Positions 53,262-61,852 of a stretch of 64,000 nucleotides of DNA are shown here, piece after piece. The DNA comes from Prosthecobacter sp. Its GTDB lineage: Bacteria > Verrucomicrobiota > Verrucomicrobiia > Verrucomicrobiales > Verrucomicrobiaceae. Position numbers and translations under genes: made by a program. The stretch lies in NCBI GenBank assembly GCA_021733925.1, contig JAIPJY010000020.1, positions 1-64,000 on the forward strand, in the 5' to 3' direction. The first letter of the stretch is position 1; every line of letters starts with the position of its first letter. The notes under the pieces are model-generated. The model did no database searches. It saw only the letters and a list, made by a program, of their open reading frames with translations, and had not been told where the DNA came from.

Positions 53262-54623
53262 ATGCCCACCTCTCGTCGCTCCTTCCTCAAGAACTCCACA
53301 CTCGCCTCCGCCGCTGTCGCCTTTCCAGCTTTCGTGCGCGGCCAGAACCTCAACAGCAAGCTCCAGGTCGCCTGCGTCGGCGTCAACGGCATGGGCTACA
53401 GCGATCTGCACAACGTGGGATCTCATGCCGCGGTGAAGTTCGTCGGCTTCTGCGATGTGGATGCCAATCGCTTCGACAAGGCCGATGCGGAGTTTCCCGG
53501 CGTGAAACATTTCTCCGACTACCGCGAGATGTTCAGCACCCTGGGCGACGGTTTCGATGCCGTCACTGTGGGCATTCCCGATCACATGCATGCGCCGGTG
53601 GCCGTGGCCGCGATGCAGAAGGGCAAGCACATCTACTGCCAGAAGCCGCTGGCGCACACGGTCTGGGAGGCACGGCAGATGAAGCTGTGGGCGGAGAAGA
53701 AAAATCTCACCACGCAGATGGGCAATCAGATCCACTCCTCCATCGAGTACCGCATGGGCACACGCCTCATCAAGGAAGGCGCGATCGGCAAAATCAAAGA
53801 AGTCTATTCATGGGTCGGCGTGACGGGCAATGAGCGCACCCGCATGTTCCAGCCACCGGCCTCGGCCCAAGCACCGACCAATTTGAACTGGGATCTCTGG
53901 ATCGGTGCCGCACCGATGCGTGAATACGCACCCGCCTACCATCCCTTCATCTGGCGCGACTGGCAGGACTTCGGCGGTGGCGGCCTCGGCGACTTCGGCT
54001 GCCACATCATGGACCCCGTCTTCACCGCGCTCGATCTGACCGCGCCGATCAGCGTCCATGCCAAGAACAGCGGCATCAACAACCAGATCTGGCCCACGCA
54101 TGAAACGATCAACTACGTCTTCCCCGGCACCGAGTACACCGCAGGCAAGACCATGAAGCTCACCTGGATGGACGGGGGCTTGAAGCCGAGCCACAAGCTT
54201 GCGCAGATGCCCGGAGACGTTGATCTCCCCGGCAGCGGCTCCATCTTCATCGGCGAAGGCGGCACCATGGTGCTCGCGCACGTGGCCGGCCCGCGCTTGT
54301 ATCCTCTCGACAAGTTCACCGGCTTCAAATATCCAAAGGAAGAACCACGCAGCCACTGGCACACCTGGGTGGATGCCTGCCTCGCCAGCAAGAAGACCAG
54401 CGATGGCTTCCACTACGCCGGCCCGCTGGCGGAAACCGTGCAGCTCGGCAACGTGGCCACACGTCTGGCCATTCCGAAGATCGACCCGGTCACGGGCCGC
54501 ATGGAGGAGGCAAACAAAGTCCTGGAGTGGGACGCCGCCAATCTGAAGTTCCCGAACGCACCCGAGGCTGACAGTCTGCTCACGAAAACCTACCGCAAAG
54601 GCTTCGAAGTCGCAGCGGCTTAA
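53262..54623 (+). CDS. Tat-exported Gfo/Idh/MocA family oxidoreductase
   Basis: 453 residues with a twin-arginine signal (PTSRRSFLKNSTLASAAVAF). The Rossmann motif is VACVGVNGMGYSDL and the family lysine motif reads GKHIYCQKPLAH (QKP for EKP). The C-terminal substrate domain contains RDWQDFGGGGLGDFGCHIMD. Exported members of this type are common in planctomycetes and verrucomicrobia, where they are thought to process sugars in the periplasm. A strong terminator follows. Confidence 0.88.
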   Translation: MPTSRRSFLKNSTLASAAVAFPAFVRGQNLNSKLQVACVGVNGMGYSDLHNVGSHAAVKFVGFCDVDANRFDKADAEFPGVKHFSDYREMFSTLGDGFDAVTVGIPDHMHAPVAVAAMQKGKHIYCQKPLAHTVWEARQMKLWAEKKNLTTQMGNQIHSSIEYRMGTRLIKEGAIGKIKEVYSWVGVTGNERTRMFQPPASAQAPTNLNWDLWIGAAPMREYAPAYHPFIWRDWQDFGGGGLGDFGCHIMDPVFTALDLTAPISVHAKNSGINNQIWPTHETINYVFPGTEYTAGKTMKLTWMDGGLKPSHKLAQMPGDVDLPGSGSIFIGEGGTMVLAHVAGPRLYPLDKFTGFKYPKEEPRSHWHTWVDACLASKKTSDGFHYAGPLAETVQLGNVATRLAIPKIDPVTGRMEEANKVLEWDAANLKFPNAPEADSLLTKTYRKGFEVAAA

Positions 54624-54652
54624 ACCATCTGGATGTCCTGATTCCATCAGAC

Positions 54653-54690
54653 GCGCGCTGACCTTGAAAAAGTCAGCGCGCATTTTTTTT
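54653..54690 (+). terminator. Rho-independent terminator after the oxidoreductase gene
   Basis: Stem GCGCGCTGAC / GTCAGCGCGC with a nine-base loop, followed by A and eight T residues. It is the clearest intrinsic terminator in the window. Confidence 0.9.
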
Positions 54691-54735
54691 GATGGCAATT
54701 GAGTGGCTGGCGTAGTTAATGCGTCAGACATCGAT

Positions 54736-55299
54736 ATGAATTCGGAACACACCGACGAATCATCTTCTTCCCTCAGTGGAAGTCTCCTGCTCGCCTCACC
54801 GGCCATGCGCGACTCGAATTTCGCACGCTCCGTCGTCTTCATGGCGGCGCACAACGCGAAGGACGGGGCCTTTGGCTACATCCTCAACCGGCCGCTGGAG
54901 CAAAACGTGGCCGATCTGCTGCCGGATCAGGATCTGGGAGCACTCGGTGAAGTTCCCGTCTTCATCGGCGGCCCCGTTTCCACCGACAAGCTGGCCTTTG
55001 CCGCGCTGCATTGGAACAAACGCCGCCGCACCCTGCGCTGCCAGACGCACCTGTCTGTGGCAGATGCCCTGCACGCGTTGAGCCTCGGTCATGATGTGCG
55101 CGGCTTCGTCGGCTATTCCGGTTGGACCGGCGGCCAGCTCGAAAGCGAGCTCGAAGTGCGTTCCTGGATCACCGCCGATGCACGCCCTCTGGTGCTCACC
55201 GTTGAAAAGCCGACACTGATGTGGTCGGCCATTCTCAAGGACATGGGCCCCGTCTATCAGGTGATGGCCGGCGTGCCCGAGGATGTGGGGCTGAATTAA
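54736..55299 (+). CDS. YqgE/AlgH family protein (UPF0301)
   Basis: 187 residues starting at ATG 54736. Family motifs are LSGSLLLASPAMRDSNFARS, then VVFMAAHNAKDGAFGYILNR; VPVFIGGPVSTDKL; and GYSGWTGGQLESELEVRSWI. Family members are cytoplasmic with no settled biochemical role; AlgH was first linked to alginate regulation in Pseudomonas. The codons upstream of 54736 are not conserved-looking. Confidence 0.92.
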   Translation: MNSEHTDESSSSLSGSLLLASPAMRDSNFARSVVFMAAHNAKDGAFGYILNRPLEQNVADLLPDQDLGALGEVPVFIGGPVSTDKLAFAALHWNKRRRTLRCQTHLSVADALHALSLGHDVRGFVGYSGWTGGQLESELEVRSWITADARPLVLTVEKPTLMWSAILKDMGPVYQVMAGVPEDVGLN

Positions 55300-55315
55300 C
55301 CCAACGTGGAGTGGT

Positions 55316-55334
55316 CCGCACTCTCCGAGTGCGG
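55316..55334. repeat. REP-like hairpin, divergent copy
   Basis: CCGCACTC-TCC-GAGTGCGG, a perfect eight-base stem with the TCC loop shared by the GTAG hairpins elsewhere. The leading GTAG is replaced (GTGGAGTGGT). It sits between convergent genes and may end both transcripts. Confidence 0.5.
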
Positions 55335-55356
55335 TTCTGGGTTTGCCTGCCAGCAA

Positions 55357-58032
55357 CTACTTCGTGAACTCCTTGTCGATCGCATCCAGATACTTCGAGA
55401 TCGGATCGGTGCGTGGCGGGAGCTCTTTCTGAATGGTGGCAGGCAGATTGAGGTAGTCGTCAAACTTTCCTGACATACGACCGCTTTCGCTGGCCTCAAA
55501 CCAGTCGAGGTAGTCACGCACGGCGATGGACTTCTGATACGCGATGATCGCAAACTCATGCAAAGCCTCGAGGCGCTTGTCCATGTCCTTGGTCCTTCCT
55601 GCTTCAATGTCATGTACCGCGACAAGATAGCCGCGCACCACAGGACGGAACAGAATGCTGACACGCAACTCCAGCGCACGCAGTGACGCGGTGTTGTAGG
55701 CCAGAATTTTGGCGCGATCCGGGTTCTTGAGGATGTGCTGGTATTCTTCCAGCGGCAAACTCACCTGCACCTTGGCGGGCCCGGCCTCTGGGGTGGCGGC
55801 GGTGACAGCTTGGATCTGCTCAGGCGTGGCGGGCTTGGCGTTCGGATTGGTGGTTTTCGGTTTGTCCGAAGTTTTGGGGGATGATTTGGAGGCCGGTTTG
55901 GAATTGGGATTGGTCGTGCGCGGCTTGGTGCTTTTCTTGACGGGAGGTCGGTCATCCTCAGTTTTCGGCGCAGGTGGTTCCTCTTTGGGGGCTTCTTCGG
56001 CCTTGGGCTTGCGTTTGCGGAAATCAAACAGCGGCTCCGTGGTCGGATGTGCGGCGGCAGGAGCCAGCATCTGCCATGCATCCGCCATCAGGGGCGAAAT
56101 CAGCCGAGCGACATCGATTGTGTCAGGTGGTGAGAGATAGGCCTTCTTCTCCTGGGCGGGTGTCTCCTCTTTCTTTTCCTCCGCAGGTTTTTTCCCACCA
56201 CGAAACCAGTTCATCGGATTGAGCTTGGTGGGCTTCTTTTCTTCCTTGGGCTCCTCCTTGGCTTCCGGCTCCTTTTTGACGGTGACCTTGGGTTTTTCGA
56301 TGGCTGCTGCCTTCTCTTTTTCGGAAGCAGTCGCGGTCACCGCCGGTTTGTCCTCAGGCTTCTTTTCATCACTCCCAGCACCAAAGAGGCGGCCCATGAA
56401 GCCGGGCTTCTTTTCCTCTTCCACGGTCTTCTCTTTTTCGACCACTGCGATGGGCGCAGGGGCAGCCGGTTTCTCAGCGACCTTGGCTGGGCTTTCTTTG
56501 ACGCTTGGATCCTCCGGCGTCTTTTTATCGTCGCTGCCGGCACCGAAGAGCCGGCCCATGAATCCAGGCTTCTTTTCTTCCTCAGGTGGCGGCTCTTTCT
56601 CGGCGGGTGGGTCACCTGCCTTGGCTTCGCTTTCTTTTCCGCTGGCATTGCCCAGGAAAAGCAGGCGGCGTATAAGGCTGCGTTTTTCTTTGGGATCCTC
56701 TTCAGTTGGCTCTTCCTTGACCTCGGCGGCGCTTTCTTTCGCCTTGGGCTTGCCTGGCGCAGGGGCCGCGTGGGGCTGGGTATGCGATGGGGGAGGGGGT
56801 TCGTTTGCTGCGACGACTTGCAACGGTGCCGGGAGGACAAACGGGTGCAGCTTCACGTTCTTCGGGACTGCGGCAGGCAGCGCTTCGTAATGGATGGTGA
56901 TGGCTTCCTCGATGGCCTTGAGACTTTCGGCTGCCGTCAAGGGTTCCGAGACCCCGGGCTTGGCCAGGTCAGCGAGCTGCAACGACCACCATTTGTTCAG
57001 ACTTGAGGCCGAGGCGGCGAAGTTTGGAAAGGCCACGCTCAGAAGTTCACGCTCGGAGCGCGGGTCGCTCGCCAGGGCGTTGAGAAACTTGTTCAGGTTC
57101 TGCGGTCCGCTGGGCTGGTCAACGAGCGCCAGCACCAGAGCGCAGCAGGAGGTCTCGTAAATCGTGCGGGAGAGGCTGTCCATCTCCACCGGGGAGGCTT
57201 CGATGATCTCCTCGATGCCATAGATTTTACCGCTGTTAAACAGCGTGGCAAACATCGCGCTGGGCGTGGGGCTCGCGCGGTAGTCCAGCGCATGCAGCAC
57301 GCCGGTCATGATCCAATCTGGCAGCAGCAGCCGTCCTTCTGGCGTCTCAATCTTCTGATGATTGCGCAGGATGCGCTCGGCCAGCAGCGCACGCACCACC
57401 TCCTTGCGCAGATCCTCCTTTTTGAGTCCGGGGCCTTCGTTGATCGTCACCTGAAGGTGAAAACCACCAAAGGTCAGCTCGGAAATGGCGGTGGAGATTG
57501 GAGGGCCTTTCGACTTGGCCGCCTCTTCACCCGTGTTCAACAACACAACGATCGGCAGCACCCACGGCTCCTTGTCATTGAGCACCTTGCGCACCTCATC
57601 GGCAATCTCCTCACAGCGCGTGGACATGGCGCTGCGAGTCTCAAACACTTTCCCATGCACGATGAACTGCCGGCTGGTGCTGGTGGAACTGGTGACGGGG
57701 ACCTTGTCTGCAGGTGTCGAAACGCGCGGAACTTCGTTGCCCGCAGGCTTCTGCGTGACGGCCTCCAGCACCTGCATTTTGCTGGCGGAATTATCAGACG
57801 CCGCAGGCGTGGCAGATGGCTCCGCCGCAGGCTTTGCGGGGCCTCCATTCGGCAACTCACCAGGCACGGGCGCTGGCACGGCAGTCTTCGGCGCCTCAAT
57901 GGCCGCCGCAGCTTCCTTCTGCGCCTTCGTGAGCGGAGGTGCCGGAGGTATGGCTGTCTGGCCCACCGCAATCAGGGTGGCGCAGACAAACGAGAACACG
58001 CTCACAAGGGCGGATGAGAAAAAGCGGTTCAT
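55357..58032 (-). CDS. Large secreted Lys/Pro/Glu-rich protein with repeated GFMGRLFG modules
   Basis: 891 residues with a signal peptide (MNRFFSSALVSVFSFVCATL). Residues 130-400 form a compact alpha/beta region without a recognised motif. Residues 400-760 are low-complexity (KPKAKESAAEVKEEPTEEDP and similar) and hold two near-identical units, EEEKKPGFMGRLFGAGSDDK and EEEKKPGFMGRLFGAGSDEK, plus looser relatives SLIRRLLFLGNASGK and LNPMNWFRGGKKPAEEK. A final helical region follows (VQVSLPLEEYQHILKNPDRA). The linkers resemble flexible periplasmic tethers, and the hydrophobic units could touch membrane or a partner. Its stop-proximal neighbour is unrelated; its start overlaps the upstream gene by ATGA. 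Function unknown. Confidence 0.7.
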   Translation of the reverse strand: MNRFFSSALVSVFSFVCATLIAVGQTAIPPAPPLTKAQKEAAAAIEAPKTAVPAPVPGELPNGGPAKPAAEPSATPAASDNSASKMQVLEAVTQKPAGNEVPRVSTPADKVPVTSSTSTSRQFIVHGKVFETRSAMSTRCEEIADEVRKVLNDKEPWVLPIVVLLNTGEEAAKSKGPPISTAISELTFGGFHLQVTINEGPGLKKEDLRKEVVRALLAERILRNHQKIETPEGRLLLPDWIMTGVLHALDYRASPTPSAMFATLFNSGKIYGIEEIIEASPVEMDSLSRTIYETSCCALVLALVDQPSGPQNLNKFLNALASDPRSERELLSVAFPNFAASASSLNKWWSLQLADLAKPGVSEPLTAAESLKAIEEAITIHYEALPAAVPKNVKLHPFVLPAPLQVVAANEPPPPSHTQPHAAPAPGKPKAKESAAEVKEEPTEEDPKEKRSLIRRLLFLGNASGKESEAKAGDPPAEKEPPPEEEKKPGFMGRLFGAGSDDKKTPEDPSVKESPAKVAEKPAAPAPIAVVEKEKTVEEEKKPGFMGRLFGAGSDEKKPEDKPAVTATASEKEKAAAIEKPKVTVKKEPEAKEEPKEEKKPTKLNPMNWFRGGKKPAEEKKEETPAQEKKAYLSPPDTIDVARLISPLMADAWQMLAPAAAHPTTEPLFDFRKRKPKAEEAPKEEPPAPKTEDDRPPVKKSTKPRTTNPNSKPASKSSPKTSDKPKTTNPNAKPATPEQIQAVTAATPEAGPAKVQVSLPLEEYQHILKNPDRAKILAYNTASLRALELRVSILFRPVVRGYLVAVHDIEAGRTKDMDKRLEALHEFAIIAYQKSIAVRDYLDWFEASESGRMSGKFDDYLNLPATIQKELPPRTDPISKYLDAIDKEFTK

Positions 58033-58601
58033 GCGGGAGGGAAGCGGGGATCGAGCACGAGCTTGTCCTTGGCGATGGTGATTTGGTTCATGAGGAACAA
58101 GGCCCGGATTTCCGGATCAAGCACCTCCGCCAAAGCCTCGAGTGAAGGATAGAGCGGTCGCATCATGCCACGTGGCATTTGCAGGTGGCCGTAGGCACCA
58201 CGCAGCACCTCGACACGGAAGTCATTGTCATTGCGACTGATGGCGAGATCAACGCTGGCCGTGCGAGTATATCCTTTGATCTTCCAGATGAGAATCAAGC
58301 GGGCGTTGCCCGGTTCCAGGTCAAGGCGTGCGCCGTCAAATGTGACCCAGCCACCCAGCATGCCGGGGATTTTTCCTGCCAGCGTCGTGGCGAGGTGGCG
58401 GTTGAGGTCAGCCTCGCTGATCTCCATCACCGCTGCGCGTTTGATGGTCGTCTGGCGCATGATGTCCAGCAGGTCATCGACTTTGGCAGTGCTCGTCGCG
58501 GCCACCTTCGGCAGTTCAGCCGGTCGGTGCGCCACCCAAGTGGCTCCGGCCAGCAGGCTGATCCCAAGCAGCCGCAAGGTCTGGAGCAGGTGGCGAATCA
58601 C
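58029..58601 (-). CDS. Hypothetical membrane-anchored protein
   Basis: 190 residues. One N-terminal hydrophobic segment (LLQTLRLLGISLLAGATWVA) is followed by a soluble domain with ISEADLNRHLATTLAGKIPG and later ARLILIWKIKGYTRTASVDL. The beta-rich pattern suggests a small lipid-binding-like or adaptor fold, but this is a guess. Its stop overlaps the start of the Lys/Pro-rich protein gene (ATGA), so the two are translated together and probably act together. Confidence 0.65.
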   Translation of the reverse strand: MIRHLLQTLRLLGISLLAGATWVAHRPAELPKVAATSTAKVDDLLDIMRQTTIKRAAVMEISEADLNRHLATTLAGKIPGMLGGWVTFDGARLDLEPGNARLILIWKIKGYTRTASVDLAISRNDNDFRVEVLRGAYGHLQMPRGMMRPLYPSLEALAEVLDPEIRALFLMNQITIAKDKLVLDPRFPPA

Positions 58602-58636
58602 GGCGGCAGGTGTGGGGGATGGAAGTGGGCTCAGGT

Positions 58637-58948
58637 CTAAGCGCCCGACGTCTTGGCAGGTGCCGCCGGCGTGGCTGCAGGAGCAGGACTGGCAGCAGGT
58701 GTCGAACTCGTGGAGGCTGCGGCGCTTTCAGAATCCTTCTTCGCCGCCGCTTTGTACGAATCACTGCGGTAGTCCGTGATGTAAAAGCCGTTGCCCTTGA
58801 AGATGAAACCTGCGCCCAGTCCTATCTTGCGCTTCACCGGACCCGGGCAGCCCTCAACTGGGCAGTCCGTGAGATGCGGATCCTTCATCGACTGTTTGGC
58901 CTCAAACTTGTGGCCGCACGTCGTGCATTCGTAATCGTAAGTGGGCAT
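58637..58948 (-). CDS. FmdB-family zinc ribbon protein
   Basis: 103 residues. MPTYDYECTTCGHKFEAKQS with a second Cys pair in DCPVEGCPGPVKRK forms the zinc ribbon; GFIFKGNGFYITDY follows, as in FmdB/CxxC_CxxC_SSSS proteins. The tail is Ala/Pro/Ser-rich and disordered. It may bind nucleic acid or act as a regulator; the role is not established. The ATG at 58948 fits the family start exactly. Confidence 0.88.
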   Translation of the reverse strand: MPTYDYECTTCGHKFEAKQSMKDPHLTDCPVEGCPGPVKRKIGLGAGFIFKGNGFYITDYRSDSYKAAAKKDSESAAASTSSTPAASPAPAATPAAPAKTSGA

Positions 58949-59139
58949 GGTGTGTTGGAAATTGCGTGCGCGGGGGTAATGAGGTGCGCAGCAGGGGTCT
59001 AAGTATGCCGCTTGGCACCCTCTGCTGCAAAAGGATTTTCCCCCTCCCTTGGGCCTTGGTCGCAATTCAATGCTCGACACCCGGGTGCTGCTGAATGTAT
59101 TATCCGGCCATGGCTTCGTTGTCCCAGGAAACCGTCTTC

Positions 59140-59970
59140 ATGACGAATATTTATGCCACACCCGCCGACTGGCAGCGTGATTTGTTTTATTCCGTGGTCC
59201 GAGCAGGCCATTTGAAGGCGGGCTATGAGCACCGCATCGAGCGTGAGACCTACCCCGGTCACGAGTTAATTCTCTGCCTCAGAGGCTGCGGCTGGGTTCA
59301 GGTCGCAGGCAAACGGCATGCCGTCGGACCGGGCGCACTGCTGTGGGTGAACTGCCATCACCCGCACATCTATGGTGCCGCAAAAAAGGATCCGTGGGAG
59401 CTGTACTGGATGCGCATTGAAGGCAGGTCACTGGACCGCATCGCCGAACTCCTGCAGGTGCGTTCTCAGCCCGTGCTCGAAGGCATCAATGAGCAGGCGG
59501 TATCGCAGGAGTTTGAGCGCGCCTTTCAATACATGAGCGGCACCCGCCCCAGCGATGCCGCACTCGCCAGCGCCGCCGTCGCCGCCATCATCGGGCTCGC
59601 ATTCCACGTCCGCCTCTCCGAGCCGGGCCTCGTGCAGCCCGAGCTTCCCTCCGCCGTCTCCAAGGCCCTGGAGCGCATGCGCCTCTACTTCCACCTGCCC
59701 ATGCGCGTGATCGAGCTCGCCCAGCTCAGCGGCATGAGCGAAAGTCACTTCAGCCGCCAGTTCAAATCCGCCATCGGCACCAGTCCCATCGACTGGCTGC
59801 GCCGTGAACGCATCAATCAGGCGAAGCGCCGTCTCATCGAATCCGACGATCCCGTCAAGGAAATCGCCCGCCAGGTCGGCTACCACGATCAGTTCTTCTT
59901 CTCCAAGGACTTCAAGAAAATGACCAAGCTCACCCCCACGCAGTTTCGTGAGCAGGAAAAGCAGTCATAG
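59140..59970 (+). CDS. AraC family transcriptional regulator
   Basis: About 276 residues from ATG 59140, which has CAGGAAA about ten bases upstream; ATGs at 59095 and 59110 are in frame. The N-terminal cupin domain (ILCLRGCGWVQVAGKRHAVG, then LLWVNCHHPHIYG) probably binds a sugar. The C-terminal double helix-turn-helix has VIELAQLSGMSESHFSRQFK and IARQVGYHDQFFFSKDFKKM, then LTPTQFRE. No obvious target gene is adjacent. Confidence 0.88.
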   Translation: MTNIYATPADWQRDLFYSVVRAGHLKAGYEHRIERETYPGHELILCLRGCGWVQVAGKRHAVGPGALLWVNCHHPHIYGAAKKDPWELYWMRIEGRSLDRIAELLQVRSQPVLEGINEQAVSQEFERAFQYMSGTRPSDAALASAAVAAIIGLAFHVRLSEPGLVQPELPSAVSKALERMRLYFHLPMRVIELAQLSGMSESHFSRQFKSAIGTSPIDWLRRERINQAKRRLIESDDPVKEIARQVGYHDQFFFSKDFKKMTKLTPTQFREQEKQS

Positions 59971-59973
59971 ATA

Positions 59974-59997
59974 GTAGTCTTCTCGCTCCGCGAGAAG
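59974..59997. repeat. GTAG-type REP hairpin
   Basis: GTAGT plus hairpin CTTCTCGC-TCC-GCGAGAAG directly behind the AraC gene stop. The stem differs from the copies at 26759 and 61698 by a compensated base pair. Confidence 0.7.
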
Positions 59998-60102
59998 AAC
60001 TCGACGCGCCTCAGGCAAAGATCATTCCCGAGTCATCAAAACGCATGCCAATCATCAAAGGCATGGGCTCATCGCGCTTCGCAAAATAGCCATCCGCCAG
60101 CC

Positions 60103-60504
60103 CTAACCCACCAGCGCCTTCCGCTTCATCCGCTCCTCCACCCACGCCTGCGTGCGGCGGAAAATAAAATCCAGCATCAGCGCCAGCAGCGCACCTGCAA
60201 ACGCGCCACCGATGCCGCCATACACGGCGATCATCCAGCTCTCGTCCACATTCTGAAGCACCGTCCGGCCCACCCAGGCCGTCACAGCTCCGGCTGGAAT
60301 GCCAGCCAGAATGCCGCACTGCAGCAGCAGCGCCCTCACCGCCGTGGCCGGTCGCTTCGTGAGAAAACCCAGCGCCACGGAACTCGACACCACCCCCAGC
60401 ATGGTCAGGCCCGCTGCAATCGCGCAGGCAACCAACCCGATGCCGATGCCAACGCCGATCAATACGACCATGACAAGCAGCGCGATGAGGCCCGGGATTC
60501 CCAT
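60103..60504 (-). CDS. Small membrane protein
   Basis: 133 residues with four hydrophobic segments: GLIALLVMVVLIGVGIGIGL with VACAIAAGLTMLGVV, AVRALLLQCGILAGIPAGAV, and GGIGGAFAGALLALMLDFIF, then a basic end (RRTQAWVEERMKRKALVG). The Gly/Ala-rich helices are plain membrane-protein sequence, and no family was recognised. It is divergent from rlmN with 63 bp between. Confidence 0.65.
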   Translation of the reverse strand: MGIPGLIALLVMVVLIGVGIGIGLVACAIAAGLTMLGVVSSSVALGFLTKRPATAVRALLLQCGILAGIPAGAVTAWVGRTVLQNVDESWMIAVYGGIGGAFAGALLALMLDFIFRRTQAWVEERMKRKALVG

Positions 60505-60567
60505 GACACCAGCATCAAACCCAAATCTCGAATTTCAAATCCTCATTTCACCGCCACTGTTGCACCC

Positions 60568-61692
60568 ATGACTATGCCCCCCGCACCCCAGGGCCTCCTC
60601 GGCATGAAGCCGGAGGAGATCTCTGCCGTGTTCGCAGAGCTGGGACAGCCCTCCTTTCGTGCCAAACAACTCGTCGAGTGGGTCTTCGCCAAACGCGCCG
60701 CCACATTTGAGGAGATGACGAATCTGCCCAAAGCCACCCGCGAAGCCCTCGCCACCCGCTTCGTCACGCGCACGATGACCATCGCCAAAGTCGCCGGCTC
60801 CAGCGATACCACCCGCAAATTTCTCCTCAAACTGCACGACGGTCGCTACGTCGAAACCGTTCTCATCCCCGCCAATCCCGCCCTCTACGGCGGAGCCTCG
60901 GACCGCCGCACCCTCTGCGTCTCCAGTCAGGTCGGATGCGCCTACGACTGCAAATTCTGCGCCAGCGGCCTCGCTGGCTTCGCACGCAATCTGACAGCCG
61001 CGGAAATCGTCGAGCAGATCGTGCAGGTGGAGGCCCATGCCGGAGAGCGCGTGGACAATCTCGTCTTCATGGGCATGGGCGAGCCCCTCGCCAATTACTC
61101 CAACGTCACCAAGGCCATCGAGATCCTCAATGCCGAATGGGGCATCGGCATCGGCGCACGCCACATGACCGTCAGCACCAGCGGCCTCGCTCCGCAGATC
61201 AAAAAACTCGCCGACTTTCCGCTGCAAATCCGCCTCGCCATCTCCCTTCATGGCGCCACCGATGAAGTGCGTGAGAAAATCATGCCCGTGAACCGCAAGC
61301 ACAACCTCGGCGAGCTGTTTGAGGCGCTCGACTACTGGAACCAGAAGCGGAAGCAGTTCCTCACCTTCGAGTTCATCCTCATCGCCGATGTGAACGACAG
61401 CCTTCAGCAGGCCCACGCCCTCGCCAAACGCGCCCGCAGTGCCAACGCCAAGGTCAATCTGATCCCCTACAACACCGTCGATGGCCTTGACTGGGTGCGT
61501 CCGAGTGAGGCCACCCAGGATGCCTTCCTCGCCGTGCTCCTCAATGCCGGCGTCACTGCCACCCTCCGCCGTGAAAAAGGCCACGACATCGCCGCCGCCT
61601 GCGGTCAGCTCCGCCTGAAACAGGAAACAGAACTCGGCATCATCGAATCACCGATCCCCGCCAAACGCATCACCATTGGCGCGGGCGCGTGA
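60568..61692 (+). CDS. rlmN: Dual-specificity RNA methyltransferase RlmN
   Basis: 374 residues. Radical SAM motif VGCAYDCKFCASGLAGFARN (CX3CX2C) is preceded by LCVSSQ. GMGEPLANYSNV is the SAM-binding segment, and the C-terminal methyl-carrier cysteine lies in HDIAAACGQLR. RlmN methylates A2503 of 23S rRNA and A37 of certain tRNAs. Cytoplasmic, single gene, followed by a REP hairpin. Confidence 0.95.
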   Translation: MTMPPAPQGLLGMKPEEISAVFAELGQPSFRAKQLVEWVFAKRAATFEEMTNLPKATREALATRFVTRTMTIAKVAGSSDTTRKFLLKLHDGRYVETVLIPANPALYGGASDRRTLCVSSQVGCAYDCKFCASGLAGFARNLTAAEIVEQIVQVEAHAGERVDNLVFMGMGEPLANYSNVTKAIEILNAEWGIGIGARHMTVSTSGLAPQIKKLADFPLQIRLAISLHGATDEVREKIMPVNRKHNLGELFEALDYWNQKRKQFLTFEFILIADVNDSLQQAHALAKRARSANAKVNLIPYNTVDGLDWVRPSEATQDAFLAVLLNAGVTATLRREKGHDIAAACGQLRLKQETELGIIESPIPAKRITIGAGA

Positions 61693-61697
61693 CGAAA

Positions 61698-61746
61698 GTA
61701 GCCATCTCGCTCCGCGAGATGAGCCCAGCGCTCACGCAATTCCGCA
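61698..61746. repeat. GTAG-type REP element with conserved tail
   Basis: GTAGC plus hairpin CATCTCGC-TCC-GCGAGATG, then AGCCCAGCGCT and later TTCCGCAG. The same tail follows the hairpin at 26759, so the conserved unit is longer than the hairpin. The gap from here to 61852 has no gene. Confidence 0.75.
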
Positions 61747-61852
61747 GATCTTTCAGCAGTACAGGTAGGGTAGTCCTGCTTTAGCAGTTCTGGACCCGCT
61801 GCCCAGCCCTGCAAATGCAGTCACTCTATTTTGCGCCGCTCCCTAAACCACA

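Noticed and set aside
60011-60102. Short minus-strand reading frame after the small membrane protein (DGYFAKRDEPMPLMIGMRFD)
   Set aside because: It looks protein-like but has no convincing start; it could be a gene fragment, which is too little to call.
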